Notes: generated by a model not told the origin, from the sequence alone. A stretch of 64,000 bases of DNA from Phycisphaeraceae bacterium (GCA_020639215.1 JACKHA010000008.1:1-64000), one strand, 5' to 3'. Shown: positions 8,494 to 17,418, counted from the stretch's first letter. Program-made: numbers and translations.

Positions 8494-9579
8494 TCAGTCT
8501 CTGGTGCGCTTGATTCCCTCTGGCGCAGCGACGCCCTCAGCCCCGACGATCAACACGTCGTACCCCGGAATCCGCGCGATCAGTTCCCGCCCCCGCTCCG
8601 CCCCCATCACGCTCACCGCCGTCGCCAGCGCATCGCACAGCATCGCGTCCGCCCCCACGACCGTCACCGCGTGCATCCCCACCACGCCCCGCCCGCGCCG
8701 CGGGTCCAGGATGTGCGACTCACGCACGACCTCACCATCGTCTCCGAGCACCTCGACCGCCTGCTCCCCATCGCCCGAGGTCGACACCGCCGCGTGCGAC
8801 AGCACGAGCACCCTGGTGCCCTCGGGCGACGCCACCGCCACGCGCCACCCCTCCAGCCCCGGCGGCGGCTCACCAACCGCGATGTCCCCGCTGACATCCA
8901 CGCACGCCGCCGCCAGCCCGTGCGACGCCAGCACCGCCAGCGCCTCGCGCGCGGCGTACCCCTGCGCGATGCCGCCCAGATCGATGACCAAGCCCTCGCG
9001 CCGCAGGCGCACCGTGCCCCGAGCCGGATCGATCACGACGTTCCGAAACCCCACCACCGCCCGCGCCCGCGCGATCTCCGCTTCGCCCGGCGTCCGCCCC
9101 TCGCGCCCCGCCTCACGCCACAGGTGCGTCACCGCGCCGATCGTCACATCGAACGCCCCCCCGCTGGCCATTGACACCCTCTCGGCACAATCCAGCATCG
9201 CCAGCAGATCGCCCGACACCGCCACTTCTGCCCCCGCCGCCTCGCGGCACAGACGCATCAGCTCGCTCGAAGCCCGCCAGTCGCTCGCCACATCCTCGAT
9301 GGCCGCGATCCGCACGAACGCCGCCGCTGCCCCCCGCGTCGCCGCCTCGGCATCATCCGACCAGACCAGGATCCGGACCTCGACCCCCATCAAGAGGCGA
9401 GTAAACTCGTGGCGAACGGGCGTCGCGTCGGGCTGGCCAGACACCGACGAATCGCCTGTCGCCCCGCGGACCTCAACGACCGCCGACTCCGCCGCTTCTT
9501 GCCCCATCGCCGGCCCACCGAGCACCACCATGCCCGACAGCACCACAACCCGCCCCAGCCTCGTCCACCTCGCAACCAT
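8494..9579 (-). CDS. apbE: FAD:protein FMN transferase (ApbE family)
   Basis: Attaches FMN covalently to threonine of exported flavoproteins. From ATG at 9579 the protein has 361 residues with a signal peptide (MVARWTRLGRVVVLSGMVVLG) and no lipobox cysteine. Family motifs are visible: MGVEVRILVWSDDAEAA, SGGAFDVTIGAVTHLWR, DLGGIAQGYAA and SGDIAVG, then HILDPRRGRG and the C-terminal metal-binding region DAMLCDALATAVSVMG. Its 5' end overlaps the divergent sulfatase-modifying-factor-like gene by about 50 nt, so both signal-peptide regions share the same DNA on opposite strands. A later ATG at 9531 would shorten the overlap but cut the signal peptide. Confidence 0.92.
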   Translation of the reverse strand: MVARWTRLGRVVVLSGMVVLGGPAMGQEAAESAVVEVRGATGDSSVSGQPDATPVRHEFTRLLMGVEVRILVWSDDAEAATRGAAAAFVRIAAIEDVASDWRASSELMRLCREAAGAEVAVSGDLLAMLDCAERVSMASGGAFDVTIGAVTHLWREAGREGRTPGEAEIARARAVVGFRNVVIDPARGTVRLRREGLVIDLGGIAQGYAAREALAVLASHGLAAACVDVSGDIAVGEPPPGLEGWRVAVASPEGTRVLVLSHAAVSTSGDGEQAVEVLGDDGEVVRESHILDPRRGRGVVGMHAVTVVGADAMLCDALATAVSVMGAERGRELIARIPGYDVLIVGAEGVAAPEGIKRTRD

Positions 9580-10438
9580 CGGCGCGATCGTTGGCCTCGC
9601 CGCCGCCTCCGTCTCCGCCCAGCCCGCCGACGCCCCGGCGATCCCCGCCCCCGCCGACGCCGAGCCGCTCGAACCCATCACCATCACCATCCCCGGCACC
9701 GCGATCGAACTCACCCTCGTGCCGCTGCCCGCCGGGAGCCTCACGTACGCAGAGATGGACCACCTCGACCGCCCCATCGAGGCCGACATCGAGGCGTTCT
9801 ACATCGCGATGACCGAGATCACCTGGGACCTCTACGACGTGTTCGTCTTCGCCCTCGACCAGCCCGACCCCACGACCCCCGACGACGCCGACGTGGTCGC
9901 CCGACCCAGCAAGCCCTACCTCCCGCCCGACCGCGGCTTCGGGCACGCCGGCTACCCCACCCTCTCCATGACCCACCACGCCGCTGAGCAGTTCTGCGTC
10001 TGGCTCTCGAACAAGACCGGCCTGGCCTTCCGCCTGCCGACAGAGAACGAGTGGGAGTACGCCTGCCGCGCCGGCGCGGACACGCCCTACTGCTTCGGCG
10101 ACGACCAGCGTGAACTGGCCGACCACGCGTGGTACGTCGATTCGGCCGACTGGACCACCCACCCCGTCGCCTCGCTCCAGCCCAACGCCTTCGGCCTCTA
10201 CGACACGCACGGAAACGCCGCCGAGTGGATCAACGGTCGCGATGGCACGCCTCTTGTCGCCGGCGGCTCGTACCTCGACGAGGCCAACGCCGTCACCGCC
10301 ACCAGCCGCGAGCGTCAGACCCGTGACTGGCAGGCCAGCGACCCCCAGATCCCGCGCAGCCGCTGGTGGCTCGCGGATGCGACGCACGTGGGGTTCCGGG
10401 TGGTGTGCGACGGGCCGATCAAGCCGGATGACGAGTAA
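9530..10438 (+). CDS. Exported formylglycine-generating enzyme/SUMF1-family protein
   Basis: The 302-residue protein has a signal peptide (LVHLATIGAIVGLAAASVSA) followed by an FGE-sulfatase fold domain. Visible signatures are MTEITWDLYDVF, FRLPTENEWEYACRAG, YCFGDD, NAFGLYDTHGNAAEWI, VAGGSYLDE and HVGFRVV. True FGEs turn a sulfatase cysteine into formylglycine. Many exported homologues lack the catalytic cysteine pair and act otherwise, and I see no clear pair here in the usual C-terminal place, so the activity is uncertain. No sulfatase gene is in the window. It diverges from apbE with a short antisense overlap. Confidence 0.85.
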   Translation: MPDSTTTRPSLVHLATIGAIVGLAAASVSAQPADAPAIPAPADAEPLEPITITIPGTAIELTLVPLPAGSLTYAEMDHLDRPIEADIEAFYIAMTEITWDLYDVFVFALDQPDPTTPDDADVVARPSKPYLPPDRGFGHAGYPTLSMTHHAAEQFCVWLSNKTGLAFRLPTENEWEYACRAGADTPYCFGDDQRELADHAWYVDSADWTTHPVASLQPNAFGLYDTHGNAAEWINGRDGTPLVAGGSYLDEANAVTATSRERQTRDWQASDPQIPRSRWWLADATHVGFRVVCDGPIKPDDE

Positions 10439-10532
10439 GGCCGGAAACGGTTCTTCGGCACTCGATGCCTCTTGCCTCGATGCCTCCCCCAAACCATCAT
10501 CGCCGCATCGAAGCGCCGCCGGCGCACGCCGC

Positions 10533-12182
10533 TCAGTTCAAGCCGACGCACACATCCCCCGGCGCCGACGCCCGCGCGACCAGATGCACCCTCACCCGCG
10601 TCGCCAGAAGGTCCCGCGCCGCCGCCGGCACGCGCGTGAGCAGGTGCAGCCCGATCGGGCCCGCCCTCAGGAACGGCACGGCCCGGGCGATCAGCCCCGC
10701 GTTGGCCGTCGCCCACGCCTCGACGCTGAGCAAGGCCGCCACGCCGACACGACCGGCCGCGCCGACATGCCCAACCATCGCCGCAGCGCTGCTGACCTCA
10801 TCGAACGCGACCGCGTGTAGCCCGCCCGCCGAATCGGCGGCCAGTTCCACGCCCGGCGCGTCCGGGCACGAGATCGGCAGAACCGAGAAACCCAGCAGCA
10901 GGCTCGCGCCCTGCGCGGCACCACCGCTGAGAGTGGATTCCGAGCCGCGAGGGCCAGCGCTCGCGGGCCGAGCGCCCGAGGCATCGCCGCGAATCCCCGC
11001 GTGCGGGTTCGGAGCGTCCCGGCGCGCCGCGACCGGCTCCGAGTCGAGCAACCACTCGTCCTCACCCTCGTCGAAACGAGGAGCAACCGGCGATGCTTCC
11101 CGCTCGGCGACTGCCTGTTCCGACTCGCGCCGAGAGACGGGCTCGGACGCTCCCGCCGTTCCCCCCGCGATCATCTCCACCAGCCACGCCGCGTCGCCAT
11201 CGAACGCCCCGCGGAACACGGGCCTGGCGTCGGTCGCCCCGATCCGGTCCGCGCACACGACCACATCGACCCGCCGGCGCAGGAACGCCGCGGCGGCACG
11301 CCGGATCCTCGCGCTCGCCTCACGCGCCCGCTCCGGGCTGGCCCCCAGCAGCGCGATCCGCACCTCGAGCTCCTGTCCGCTCGCTGCGCCAGCGCCGTCC
11401 CCATCCGCCTCGTCCGCCTCCGCCGGGCGCACCAGCGACTTGAGCGTCCGGTACGCCGACACCAGCGACGACTCGCTCACCCCGCTCAGCAGCGTGATCC
11501 GACCGATCCGCGGATCGCCCGCCAGCGCCGCCTCCGACAACTCGCCGGCACGCACCAGCCAGCGCGACGCCACCCCGCCCGCCCGCGCGATCGCCGCCCG
11601 CAACGAACCGCCGCTGTCGAACTCGTCCCCGCGTGACGCCCCGAACAGGTCGATCGACACGCGATCGTCCTCGAGGCGCGCCAGCGCCACCGCCTCGCCC
11701 CCGTCACGCGCCACCTGGGCCGCGTACTGCGCGATCCACGCCCCGCCAAGCACCGGCAGGTGCCCGACGACCAGCAACTCGATCCCGCGCGCCCCGATCG
11801 ACGGATTCTCGCCGTCGCCGCCATCCCGCGACCCGAACACCCGCGGCGACGCCTCGCGCCCGCTCGAAGATGCCCCGGACGCGATGCCGTTTGTCGCCCG
11901 CGTTCCGCTCCCCCGCTCATCACGCACGCCATCCACGCGGCCCGCGCTCCCGCCCGCAGTCTTCCGCGCCTCGCCCAGGAACAGGTCGGTCAGCGAGTCG
12001 GCGATCTGCTCCACGAACTCGTCACGCACCGGCGCAACCGACGTTTCACGCCGACCGTCCCCGCGCGACGCCGAGTGCGCCACAGGCCCCGCCGCATCGA
12101 ACCCATCGTCATCCCGCCGGAGCACAAGCCGCGGCGTCGCCGCCGGCGTGCCCCGCTCCGATCCGGACTCGTGCTCGTGCAT
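10533..12182 (-). CDS. Uncharacterised protein paired with ParA; possible degenerate MinD-like domain
   Basis: From ATG at 12182 the protein has about 549 residues. The N-terminal 120 residues are Gly/Asp/Arg/Ser-rich and probably disordered. A middle domain begins IELLVVGHLPVLGGAWIAQYA and is followed later by IALLGASP and FLRRRVDVVVCADRIGAT, a spacing reminiscent of MinD/FlhG-like proteins but without a Walker A. The C-terminal domain (GASLLLGFSVLPISC ... LHLLTRV) is unassigned. It follows the ParA-fusion gene after 48 nt and is likely co-transcribed, suggesting a partner in localisation or regulation. The domain resemblance is inference. Confidence 0.6.
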   Translation of the reverse strand: MHEHESGSERGTPAATPRLVLRRDDDGFDAAGPVAHSASRGDGRRETSVAPVRDEFVEQIADSLTDLFLGEARKTAGGSAGRVDGVRDERGSGTRATNGIASGASSSGREASPRVFGSRDGGDGENPSIGARGIELLVVGHLPVLGGAWIAQYAAQVARDGGEAVALARLEDDRVSIDLFGASRGDEFDSGGSLRAAIARAGGVASRWLVRAGELSEAALAGDPRIGRITLLSGVSESSLVSAYRTLKSLVRPAEADEADGDGAGAASGQELEVRIALLGASPERAREASARIRRAAAAFLRRRVDVVVCADRIGATDARPVFRGAFDGDAAWLVEMIAGGTAGASEPVSRRESEQAVAEREASPVAPRFDEGEDEWLLDSEPVAARRDAPNPHAGIRGDASGARPASAGPRGSESTLSGGAAQGASLLLGFSVLPISCPDAPGVELAADSAGGLHAVAFDEVSSAAAMVGHVGAAGRVGVAALLSVEAWATANAGLIARAVPFLRAGPIGLHLLTRVPAAARDLLATRVRVHLVARASAPGDVCVGLN

Positions 12183-12230
12183 CGCCGGGTTCTCCCGCAA
12201 TCGGCGGGGGCCCCGCCCCACGCCGCGGCC

Positions 12231-13898
12231 TCAGGGGCGCGTGGGTGGCGGATCGATTCTCACGACGCTGTTGGCTTCGCCGAACGGATTCGGGGCCGAA
12301 AGCGGATTGAACGGGTCGGGCTTCCACACGCCGTCGATCACAAGGCGGTACGAGTGCTCGCCCGGCGGCAGATCGATCAGCACCTCGAACACGCCCAGGC
12401 CCCTGTTGGCCCGCATCGTGTGCGCCGTCGCCGACCACCCGTTGAACTCACCGGCGACCGCGACCGACCGCCCCGCCGCCAGCGGCTGGACGAACAGCAC
12501 GCCCCGCGCCGTCTTGCGGGCCCCGAGCAACCGCGCGATCGACCCGCCCGCCAGCAGCCCCGATTCCGAGCCCGCCGGCGTCGCGTCGTCCTCGTCGTCG
12601 GCCTCGATCACCAGACGCACCGGCGCCGGCTTCGGCTCGATCGGGCGCTCGACCCGGTCCGAACGCTGCAGCAGCAACGCCCGGCGCACCAGGTCCTCCG
12701 TCCGCGACATCGCCCGCTCGGCGCCCTCAATTACGGTCGCGGTCGAGGCCGTCTGGGTCATGTCCAACGCGGTGCCGCCTTCGCCCCGCGTTGGTGCGGG
12801 CTCGCGCGGCTCCGATCCTCGAGATTGATTCGCTCCCCCGTCGCCGCCCCCAGCGCCAGACGCCCTGGCGCCGAGCGGGCGCCCCGCGCCCGGATCAGAA
12901 GCCGAGCCGGACGCGTGCGCCTCCGCCTTCGCTTGTCCGCCGATCGCCCCGGGGCCGACGGCGGGTGGATGGTCATCCGGCTCGCGCCCGCCGCGGCCGT
13001 CGAGCACCGCCCGACCGGCCCCGGTCCGCACGTGCACCATCGGCGGGCCGTCGTCGGGCGCGGCCTGGGGCGGGCCCGAGCCCGTCGTCCCGCTCGCGTC
13101 GCCCTTGCCGCCCTGCTTCGACCCCTGCCCCAGCCACCAGTCGGCCAGCGCGAGGTAGTCAGCCGCCCCTTCCGACTCCGGGGCATAGTCCGCGATCGTC
13201 TGCCCGAACGACGACGCCTCCTTCAGGGCCGCGTCGAACCGCACCACCACCGGGCACACGCGCGAGTCGAACTCGCGCCGCAGCTCCGACAGCAGGTCCC
13301 GCGCCAGCGCCGACGACTCGTCGTGGATCGTCGCCAGAAGCCAATACGGCGTCTGCATCCCCAGACGCCTGGAGATCGACTTGATCGTGTCGATCTGCTT
13401 GGCCGCCCCACGCAGCGAGAAGTACGACGTCTCGACCGGGATCAGCACCGTGTCGGCCGCCACCAGCGCGTTGTACGTCAGCAGCCCGATTCCGGGCGGG
13501 CAATCGATGCAGCACGCGTCGTAGCCCGGCGACAGCCTCTGCAGCACGCCCCGGAGCGCCTGTTCCTTGTCCGAGCGATCCGCAAGCCCGCCGCGGGCCG
13601 CCTCCAGCCCCGCCAGCCGCATCCGGCTCGGGGCCAGGTCCAGGTTCCGGGACACGCGCCACAGCAGACGCGCCGGGTCGAACCCCCGCGCGTCGAGCAT
13701 CGCGTCCCCGATGTCCAGGTCGATCCGCTGCTCCGGGATCGCAAGCCCGGCGGCGCAGTGCGACTGCGGGTCGGCGTCCACGAGCAGCGTTCGAAGGCCT
13801 CGCGAGGCGAACACACCCGCCAGATTGATCGCCGTCGTCGTCTTCCCGCAGCCGCCCTTCTGGTTGATGACCGCGATGGTCCGCACGGCCGGCCCCAT
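12231..13898 (-). CDS. ParA/Soj-type ATPase fused to a C-terminal glycogen-binding (CBM48/AMPK-beta-like) domain
   Basis: The 555-residue protein starts MGPAVRTIAVINQKGGCGKT; this ATG puts the deviant Walker A KGGCGKT at residues 14-20 as in ParA proteins. Also visible are LLVDADPQ, IDCPPGIGLLTYNAL and LIPVETSYFSLRGA. After about residue 250 comes a long Gly/Pro/Asp-rich linker, then from about residue 470 an E-set domain: VAVAGEFNGWSATAHTM ... GVFEVLIDLPPGEHSYRLVI ... NSVVRI, matching glycogen-binding domains of AMPK-beta and isoamylase type. No ParB follows. The fusion suggests positioning or sensing of glycogen granules; that is inference. Confidence 0.88.
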   Translation of the reverse strand: MGPAVRTIAVINQKGGCGKTTTAINLAGVFASRGLRTLLVDADPQSHCAAGLAIPEQRIDLDIGDAMLDARGFDPARLLWRVSRNLDLAPSRMRLAGLEAARGGLADRSDKEQALRGVLQRLSPGYDACCIDCPPGIGLLTYNALVAADTVLIPVETSYFSLRGAAKQIDTIKSISRRLGMQTPYWLLATIHDESSALARDLLSELRREFDSRVCPVVVRFDAALKEASSFGQTIADYAPESEGAADYLALADWWLGQGSKQGGKGDASGTTGSGPPQAAPDDGPPMVHVRTGAGRAVLDGRGGREPDDHPPAVGPGAIGGQAKAEAHASGSASDPGAGRPLGARASGAGGGDGGANQSRGSEPREPAPTRGEGGTALDMTQTASTATVIEGAERAMSRTEDLVRRALLLQRSDRVERPIEPKPAPVRLVIEADDEDDATPAGSESGLLAGGSIARLLGARKTARGVLFVQPLAAGRSVAVAGEFNGWSATAHTMRANRGLGVFEVLIDLPPGEHSYRLVIDGVWKPDPFNPLSAPNPFGEANSVVRIDPPPTRP

Positions 13899-14077
13899 GG
13901 GTGAACGATCAGCGCAGGCTCCACGCCCGCGCCACCTTGACACCGGCGTTATCGGGTCCGACCGGGAAAGCCCTTGAAAACACAAGCCCGCCCCCCTACC
14001 CGACCGAGGGGACCACCCACCCCGCGCCGCGACCGCTCGCCGAATCCCCCGCCCGCCCCGCGCTAACCTTCTTCCAG
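13899..14077. promoter_or_regulatory. Divergent intergenic region between the ParA fusion and rsfS
   Basis: The region contains TTGACA (13937) and TTGAAA on the plus strand, but no clear paired -10 at standard spacing. TAACCT at 14064-14069 lies 8 nt before the rsfS start and resembles the leaderless -10 boxes elsewhere. Confidence 0.35.
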
Positions 14078-14593
14078 ATGGCAGACACCCCAGCAACGCC
14101 CCCCGAATCCGGTGACGAACGCCTCGGCCAGTCGGCCCAGTCCCTGGCCGCCCGCTCCGTCGGCGATCCCGAGAAGATCAGGGCCCTGGCCCTCGAGGCC
14201 GCCCGCCTGTGCCACGACGACAAGTGCACCGATGTCGTCGTGCTCGACGTGCGCGACCTCAGCCCCGTGACCGACTACCTGGTCATCGCCACCGGCACCT
14301 CCGACCGCCAGATGCGCAGCGTGCTCGACCACGTCGAGGACCTCGGCTCCTCCATGGACTTCCCCCCGTTCAAGGTCAGCCGCGACGACGGCACCCTCTG
14401 GCTCCTGGCAGACTTCGTCGACGTCGTCGTCCACCTCTTCGAGCCAAACGCCCGGGCCCACTACGACCTCGAGATGCTCTGGGGCGACGCCCCGCGCGTC
14501 GAATGGCGACGCCCCGGCGATCCTCGCTCCGCCATGGGCCTGGGCACCCCCGGCCCGCGGAGCCCCAACTCTCAGCGCCCGGCCGGGCGCTAA
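14078..14593 (+). CDS. rsfS: Ribosomal silencing factor RsfS
   Basis: Binds ribosomal protein uL14 and blocks subunit joining when nutrients are scarce. The 171-residue protein has a conserved core from about residue 35: DDKCTDVVVLDVRDLSPVTDYLVIATG, DRQMRSVLDHV, then WLLADFVDVVVHLFEPNARAHYDLEMLWGDAP. N- and C-terminal tails of 30-35 residues extend past the usual 105-130. The gene runs straight into aroB (5-nt gap), so the two are probably co-transcribed. TAACCT lies 8 nt before the ATG. Confidence 0.95.
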   Translation: MADTPATPPESGDERLGQSAQSLAARSVGDPEKIRALALEAARLCHDDKCTDVVVLDVRDLSPVTDYLVIATGTSDRQMRSVLDHVEDLGSSMDFPPFKVSRDDGTLWLLADFVDVVVHLFEPNARAHYDLEMLWGDAPRVEWRRPGDPRSAMGLGTPGPRSPNSQRPAGR

Positions 14594-14598
14594 GGCAC

Positions 14599-15801
14599 AT
14601 GCCCTCCCGCACCGTCCACCTCGCCCTCGGCCCCGATTCCTACGACGTGGTCGTCGGCCATGGCGTGCTGGCCGACCTCGGCGCGACACTCCGGACCCAC
14701 ACCCGCGCCGCCTCCGTCCTGCTCGTGTGCGACGCCGCCCTGCCCGACGCCCTTGTCCGCACCGCCGAGCAGAGCCTCGCGGCCGCCTCCCTCCGCGCCG
14801 CCCGCCACAGCGTCGCCGCTTCCGAGCCCAACAAGTCTCTCCACACCGCCCAGGCCATCGTCGAGGCCGCCGCCGCCGCACGCCTCGAACGCACCGACGC
14901 CATCGTCGCCCTCGGCGGCGGGGTCGTGGGCGACCTGGCCGGCTTCGCCGCCTCCATCTACCGGCGCGGCATCGACATCGTGCACTGCCCCACCACCCTG
15001 CTGGCCATGGTCGACGCCGCCATCGGCGGCAAGACCGCCGCCAACCTGCTCACCCCCGACGCCCGCCTGCTCAAGAACATGGCCGGCACCTTCCACCAGC
15101 CCAAGGCGGTCCTAGCCGACACAGCCGCCCTGGCCTCGCTCCCCCCCCGCCACCTCCGCGCCGGCCTGGCCGAGTGCGTCAAGCACGCCATGCTCGCCGC
15201 CCACGCGGGCGACCCCGACCTGCTCGCCGCGATGGAGCAGGACCCTCCGGCCGTCGCCGCCAGCAGCCTGGCCCCCGCCGCCACCGCCCGCCTGATCGAC
15301 CTCATCGCCCGCAACGCCGCGGTGAAGGCCCGCGTCGTCGAACGCGACACCACCGAATCCGCCGGCTTGCAGCAGCGCCCCGCCCCAAACCACGACGCCG
15401 GGCGCGAGGCCCTCAACCTCGGGCACACCTTCGGCCACGCCCTCGAGGCCATGCAGCACATCTCGCCCGACGCCGACCCCGCCCACGCCCCGCTGCACCA
15501 CGGCGAGGCGGTCGCCCTGGGCCTCGTCGCCGCCGCCGCCGCCGCCGAATCGCTCGGACAGATCCCCGCCGACTCGACCGCCCGCGTCCGCCGCCTCTTG
15601 GACGCCATCGCCCTGCCCACCCGCGTCGCTGCCCTTCCAGACGACGCGACCATCCTCGCCGCGATGATGGACGACAAGAAGGTCATGGGCGGGCGCCTTC
15701 GCCTCGTCCTGCCGTGGCGGGAACTGGGGCGGGTCCGAGTGGCGGAAGACCCGCCGCGCGAGGCCGTCGCGGCGGGGCTGGCGGCGATCCGGGCCGGGTG
15801 A
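14599..15801 (+). CDS. aroB: 3-dehydroquinate synthase
   Basis: Second step of the shikimate pathway: DAHP to 3-dehydroquinate with NAD+ and a divalent metal. The protein has 400 residues. The NAD-binding GGGVVGDLAGFAAS, the PTTLLAMVDAAIGGKTAAN block, AECVKHAML, and the metal-site LNLGHTFGHALEAM and HHGEAVALGL are all present. An insert of about 14 residues (ESAGLQQRPAPNHDAGR) lies just before LNLGHTFGHA, where most AroB proteins are shorter; it shows no palindrome. The start follows rsfS by 5 nt without an obvious Shine-Dalgarno, so translation may be coupled. Confidence 0.96.
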   Translation: MPSRTVHLALGPDSYDVVVGHGVLADLGATLRTHTRAASVLLVCDAALPDALVRTAEQSLAAASLRAARHSVAASEPNKSLHTAQAIVEAAAAARLERTDAIVALGGGVVGDLAGFAASIYRRGIDIVHCPTTLLAMVDAAIGGKTAANLLTPDARLLKNMAGTFHQPKAVLADTAALASLPPRHLRAGLAECVKHAMLAAHAGDPDLLAAMEQDPPAVAASSLAPAATARLIDLIARNAAVKARVVERDTTESAGLQQRPAPNHDAGREALNLGHTFGHALEAMQHISPDADPAHAPLHHGEAVALGLVAAAAAAESLGQIPADSTARVRRLLDAIALPTRVAALPDDATILAAMMDDKKVMGGRLRLVLPWRELGRVRVAEDPPREAVAAGLAAIRAG

Positions 15802-15823
15802 TCGGAACCCTCAAACCGTGCCG

Positions 15824-15853
15824 CCGACTCGCGGCGTCCGCGGAGCAGGTCGG
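15824..15853. repeat. Short palindrome, 'ccgact-cgg-agcaggtcgg' family
   Basis: The stem CCGACT/AGGTCGG surrounds a GC-rich centre. Related copies lie at 24878-24907 (perfect 9-bp stem) and 25272-25300. Confidence 0.55.
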
Positions 15854-15877
15854 TGCACTCATCCACCCCCGCCCCCC

Positions 15878-15883
15878 TAAACT
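15878..15883 (+). promoter_or_regulatory. Putative -10 box of the hydroxyacyl-CoA dehydrogenase gene, leaderless type
   Basis: TAAACT ends 5 nt before the ATG at 15889. It sits in the CCCCCCTA context common upstream of genes in this window. Confidence 0.45.
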
Positions 15884-15888
15884 TGCCC

Positions 15889-16749
15889 ATGAGCCAGATC
15901 AAAGCCGTCGGCGTTGTCGGGGCGGGGCAGATGGGCGGCGGGATCGCCCAGGTCGCCGCCCAGTCCGGGTTCGCCACCGTCCTCTACGACGCGTTCCCAA
16001 AGGCGATCGACCGCGCCAAGGCCAACCACCAGAAGTTCATGGCCAAGGGCGTCGAGAAGGGCAAGATCACCCAGGGCGACATGGACGCGGCCCTCAAGCG
16101 CATCACCTACGCCTCGAAACTCGAGGACCTCTCCGGCGTCGACATCGTCGTCGAGGCCGTCGTTGAGGACGCCAAGGCCAAGACCGACCTGTTCAAGCAG
16201 CTCGCCGGCATGCTCGACAAGGACCAGATCCTGGCGAGCAACACCTCGTCGATCTCGATCACCGAGCTCGCGGCCTCCGTCGGCCCCGCGGCTGATCGCT
16301 TCATCGGCATGCACTTCTTCAACCCCGTGCCGATCATGAAGCTCGTCGAGGTCATCAAGGGCCTGGCCACCAGCCCCGAGACCACCGAGCGCACCATCGC
16401 CCTGGCCACGGCGATGGGCAAGACGCCCGTGCCCGCCAACGACCGCCCCGGCTTCGTCTCCAACCGCGTGCTCATGCCCCTGATCAACGAGGCCTTCTAC
16501 GCCTGGATGGAGGGCGTGGCCGAGCCCAAGGACATCGACGAGATCATGAAACTCGGCTGCAACCACCCGATGGGCCCGCTCCGCCTGGCCGACTTCATCG
16601 GCCTGGACACGTGCGTGCACATCATGGACGTGCTGGCCGACGGGCTCAACAACGACCGCTACCGGGCGTGTCCGCTGCTGAAGCAGTTGGTGGCCGCGGG
16701 TCGGATGGGGGACAAGTCAGGGCGGGGCGTGTACGAGTACGCCCGGTAG
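15889..16749 (+). CDS. hbd: 3-hydroxybutyryl-CoA dehydrogenase
   Basis: Reduces acetoacetyl-CoA or oxidises 3-hydroxyacyl-CoA with NAD(P). The 286-residue length fits the stand-alone enzyme. The N-terminal Rossmann motif is GVVGAGQMGGGIAQVAAQ. The catalytic region is SNTSSISITELA, GMHFFNPVPIMKLVEVI with the active-site His, then PGFVSNRVLMPLINEA, and the C-terminal domain ends GRGVYEYAR. The ATG at 15889 is preferred over one 36 nt upstream because the Rossmann strand then starts at residue 4 and TAAACT lies 5 nt ahead. No other fatty-acid or butyrate genes are adjacent. Confidence 0.93.
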   Translation: MSQIKAVGVVGAGQMGGGIAQVAAQSGFATVLYDAFPKAIDRAKANHQKFMAKGVEKGKITQGDMDAALKRITYASKLEDLSGVDIVVEAVVEDAKAKTDLFKQLAGMLDKDQILASNTSSISITELAASVGPAADRFIGMHFFNPVPIMKLVEVIKGLATSPETTERTIALATAMGKTPVPANDRPGFVSNRVLMPLINEAFYAWMEGVAEPKDIDEIMKLGCNHPMGPLRLADFIGLDTCVHIMDVLADGLNNDRYRACPLLKQLVAAGRMGDKSGRGVYEYAR

Positions 16750-16848
16750 CCCAGAGCGGGTCCGCAGTTCCGCCCGGCGCACTCCACCGCGCCCGCCCCT
16801 ACCATCCGGCCCGAACCCGGGCGACCCCAGCCCGCCGCGGAGTCTCCG

Positions 16849-17418
16849 ATGGGCATCGAAGCCGCACTCTCCACCGACACCATCCTCACCACCAGCCTCC
16901 GGCGCGTGGTCAACTGGGCCCGGCGCTCCAGCCTGTGGCCCATGCCCTTCGCCACCGCCTGCTGCGGCATCGAGTTCATGGGCACCGCCTGCAGCCGCTA
17001 CGACCTGGCCCGCTTCGGCGCCGAGGTCGCCCGCTTCAGCCCCCGCCAGGCCGACATGATGGTCGTCGCCGGTCGCATCGGCATCAAGATGCTCCCGGTC
17101 CTCCAGCGCATCTACGAGCAGATGACCGAGCCAAAGTGGGTCATCTCCATGGGCGCGTGCGCCTCCACCGGCGGCGTGTTCGACACCTACGCCACCGTCC
17201 AGGGCTGCGACCAGTTCATCCCCGTCGACGTCTACGTCCCCGGCTGCCCGCCCCGCCCGGAACAGCTGATGGAAGGCGTCATGGCCATCCAGCGCATCAT
17301 CGACAGCGACGGCATCCCCCCCAAAGGGCCGGACGGGCGCCGCCTGCCGCTGAACATCGCCATCGAGCCGACCCACCGCGTCCGCCCGCAGCCGATCGGC
17401 GTGACCATCGGTCGCTGA
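16849..17418 (+). CDS. nuoB: NADH-quinone oxidoreductase subunit B
   Basis: Carries the N2 iron-sulfur cluster of respiratory complex I on the cytoplasmic side of the membrane. The protein has 189 residues. The N2 ligands are visible: tandem cysteines in ATACCGIEFMG, CSRYD nearby, GACASTGG, and PGCPPRPE. GGAG lies about 6 nt before the ATG, and TACCAT at 16800-16805 suggests a short leader. It is isolated: none of the other nuo subunits that normally flank it are in this window. Confidence 0.96.
   Translation: MGIEAALSTDTILTTSLRRVVNWARRSSLWPMPFATACCGIEFMGTACSRYDLARFGAEVARFSPRQADMMVVAGRIGIKMLPVLQRIYEQMTEPKWVISMGACASTGGVFDTYATVQGCDQFIPVDVYVPGCPPRPEQLMEGVMAIQRIIDSDGIPPKGPDGRRLPLNIAIEPTHRVRPQPIGVTIGR

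Noticed and set aside
9530..10438. A sulfatase-activating role for the FGE-like gene
   Set aside because: No sulfatase gene is in the window and the catalytic cysteine pair is not evident, so only the fold assignment is kept.
12231..13898. A chromosome-partition parAB locus
   Set aside because: No ParB-like gene or parS-type palindrome (TGTTTCACGTGAAACA-like) is nearby, and the protein has a carbohydrate-binding domain instead.
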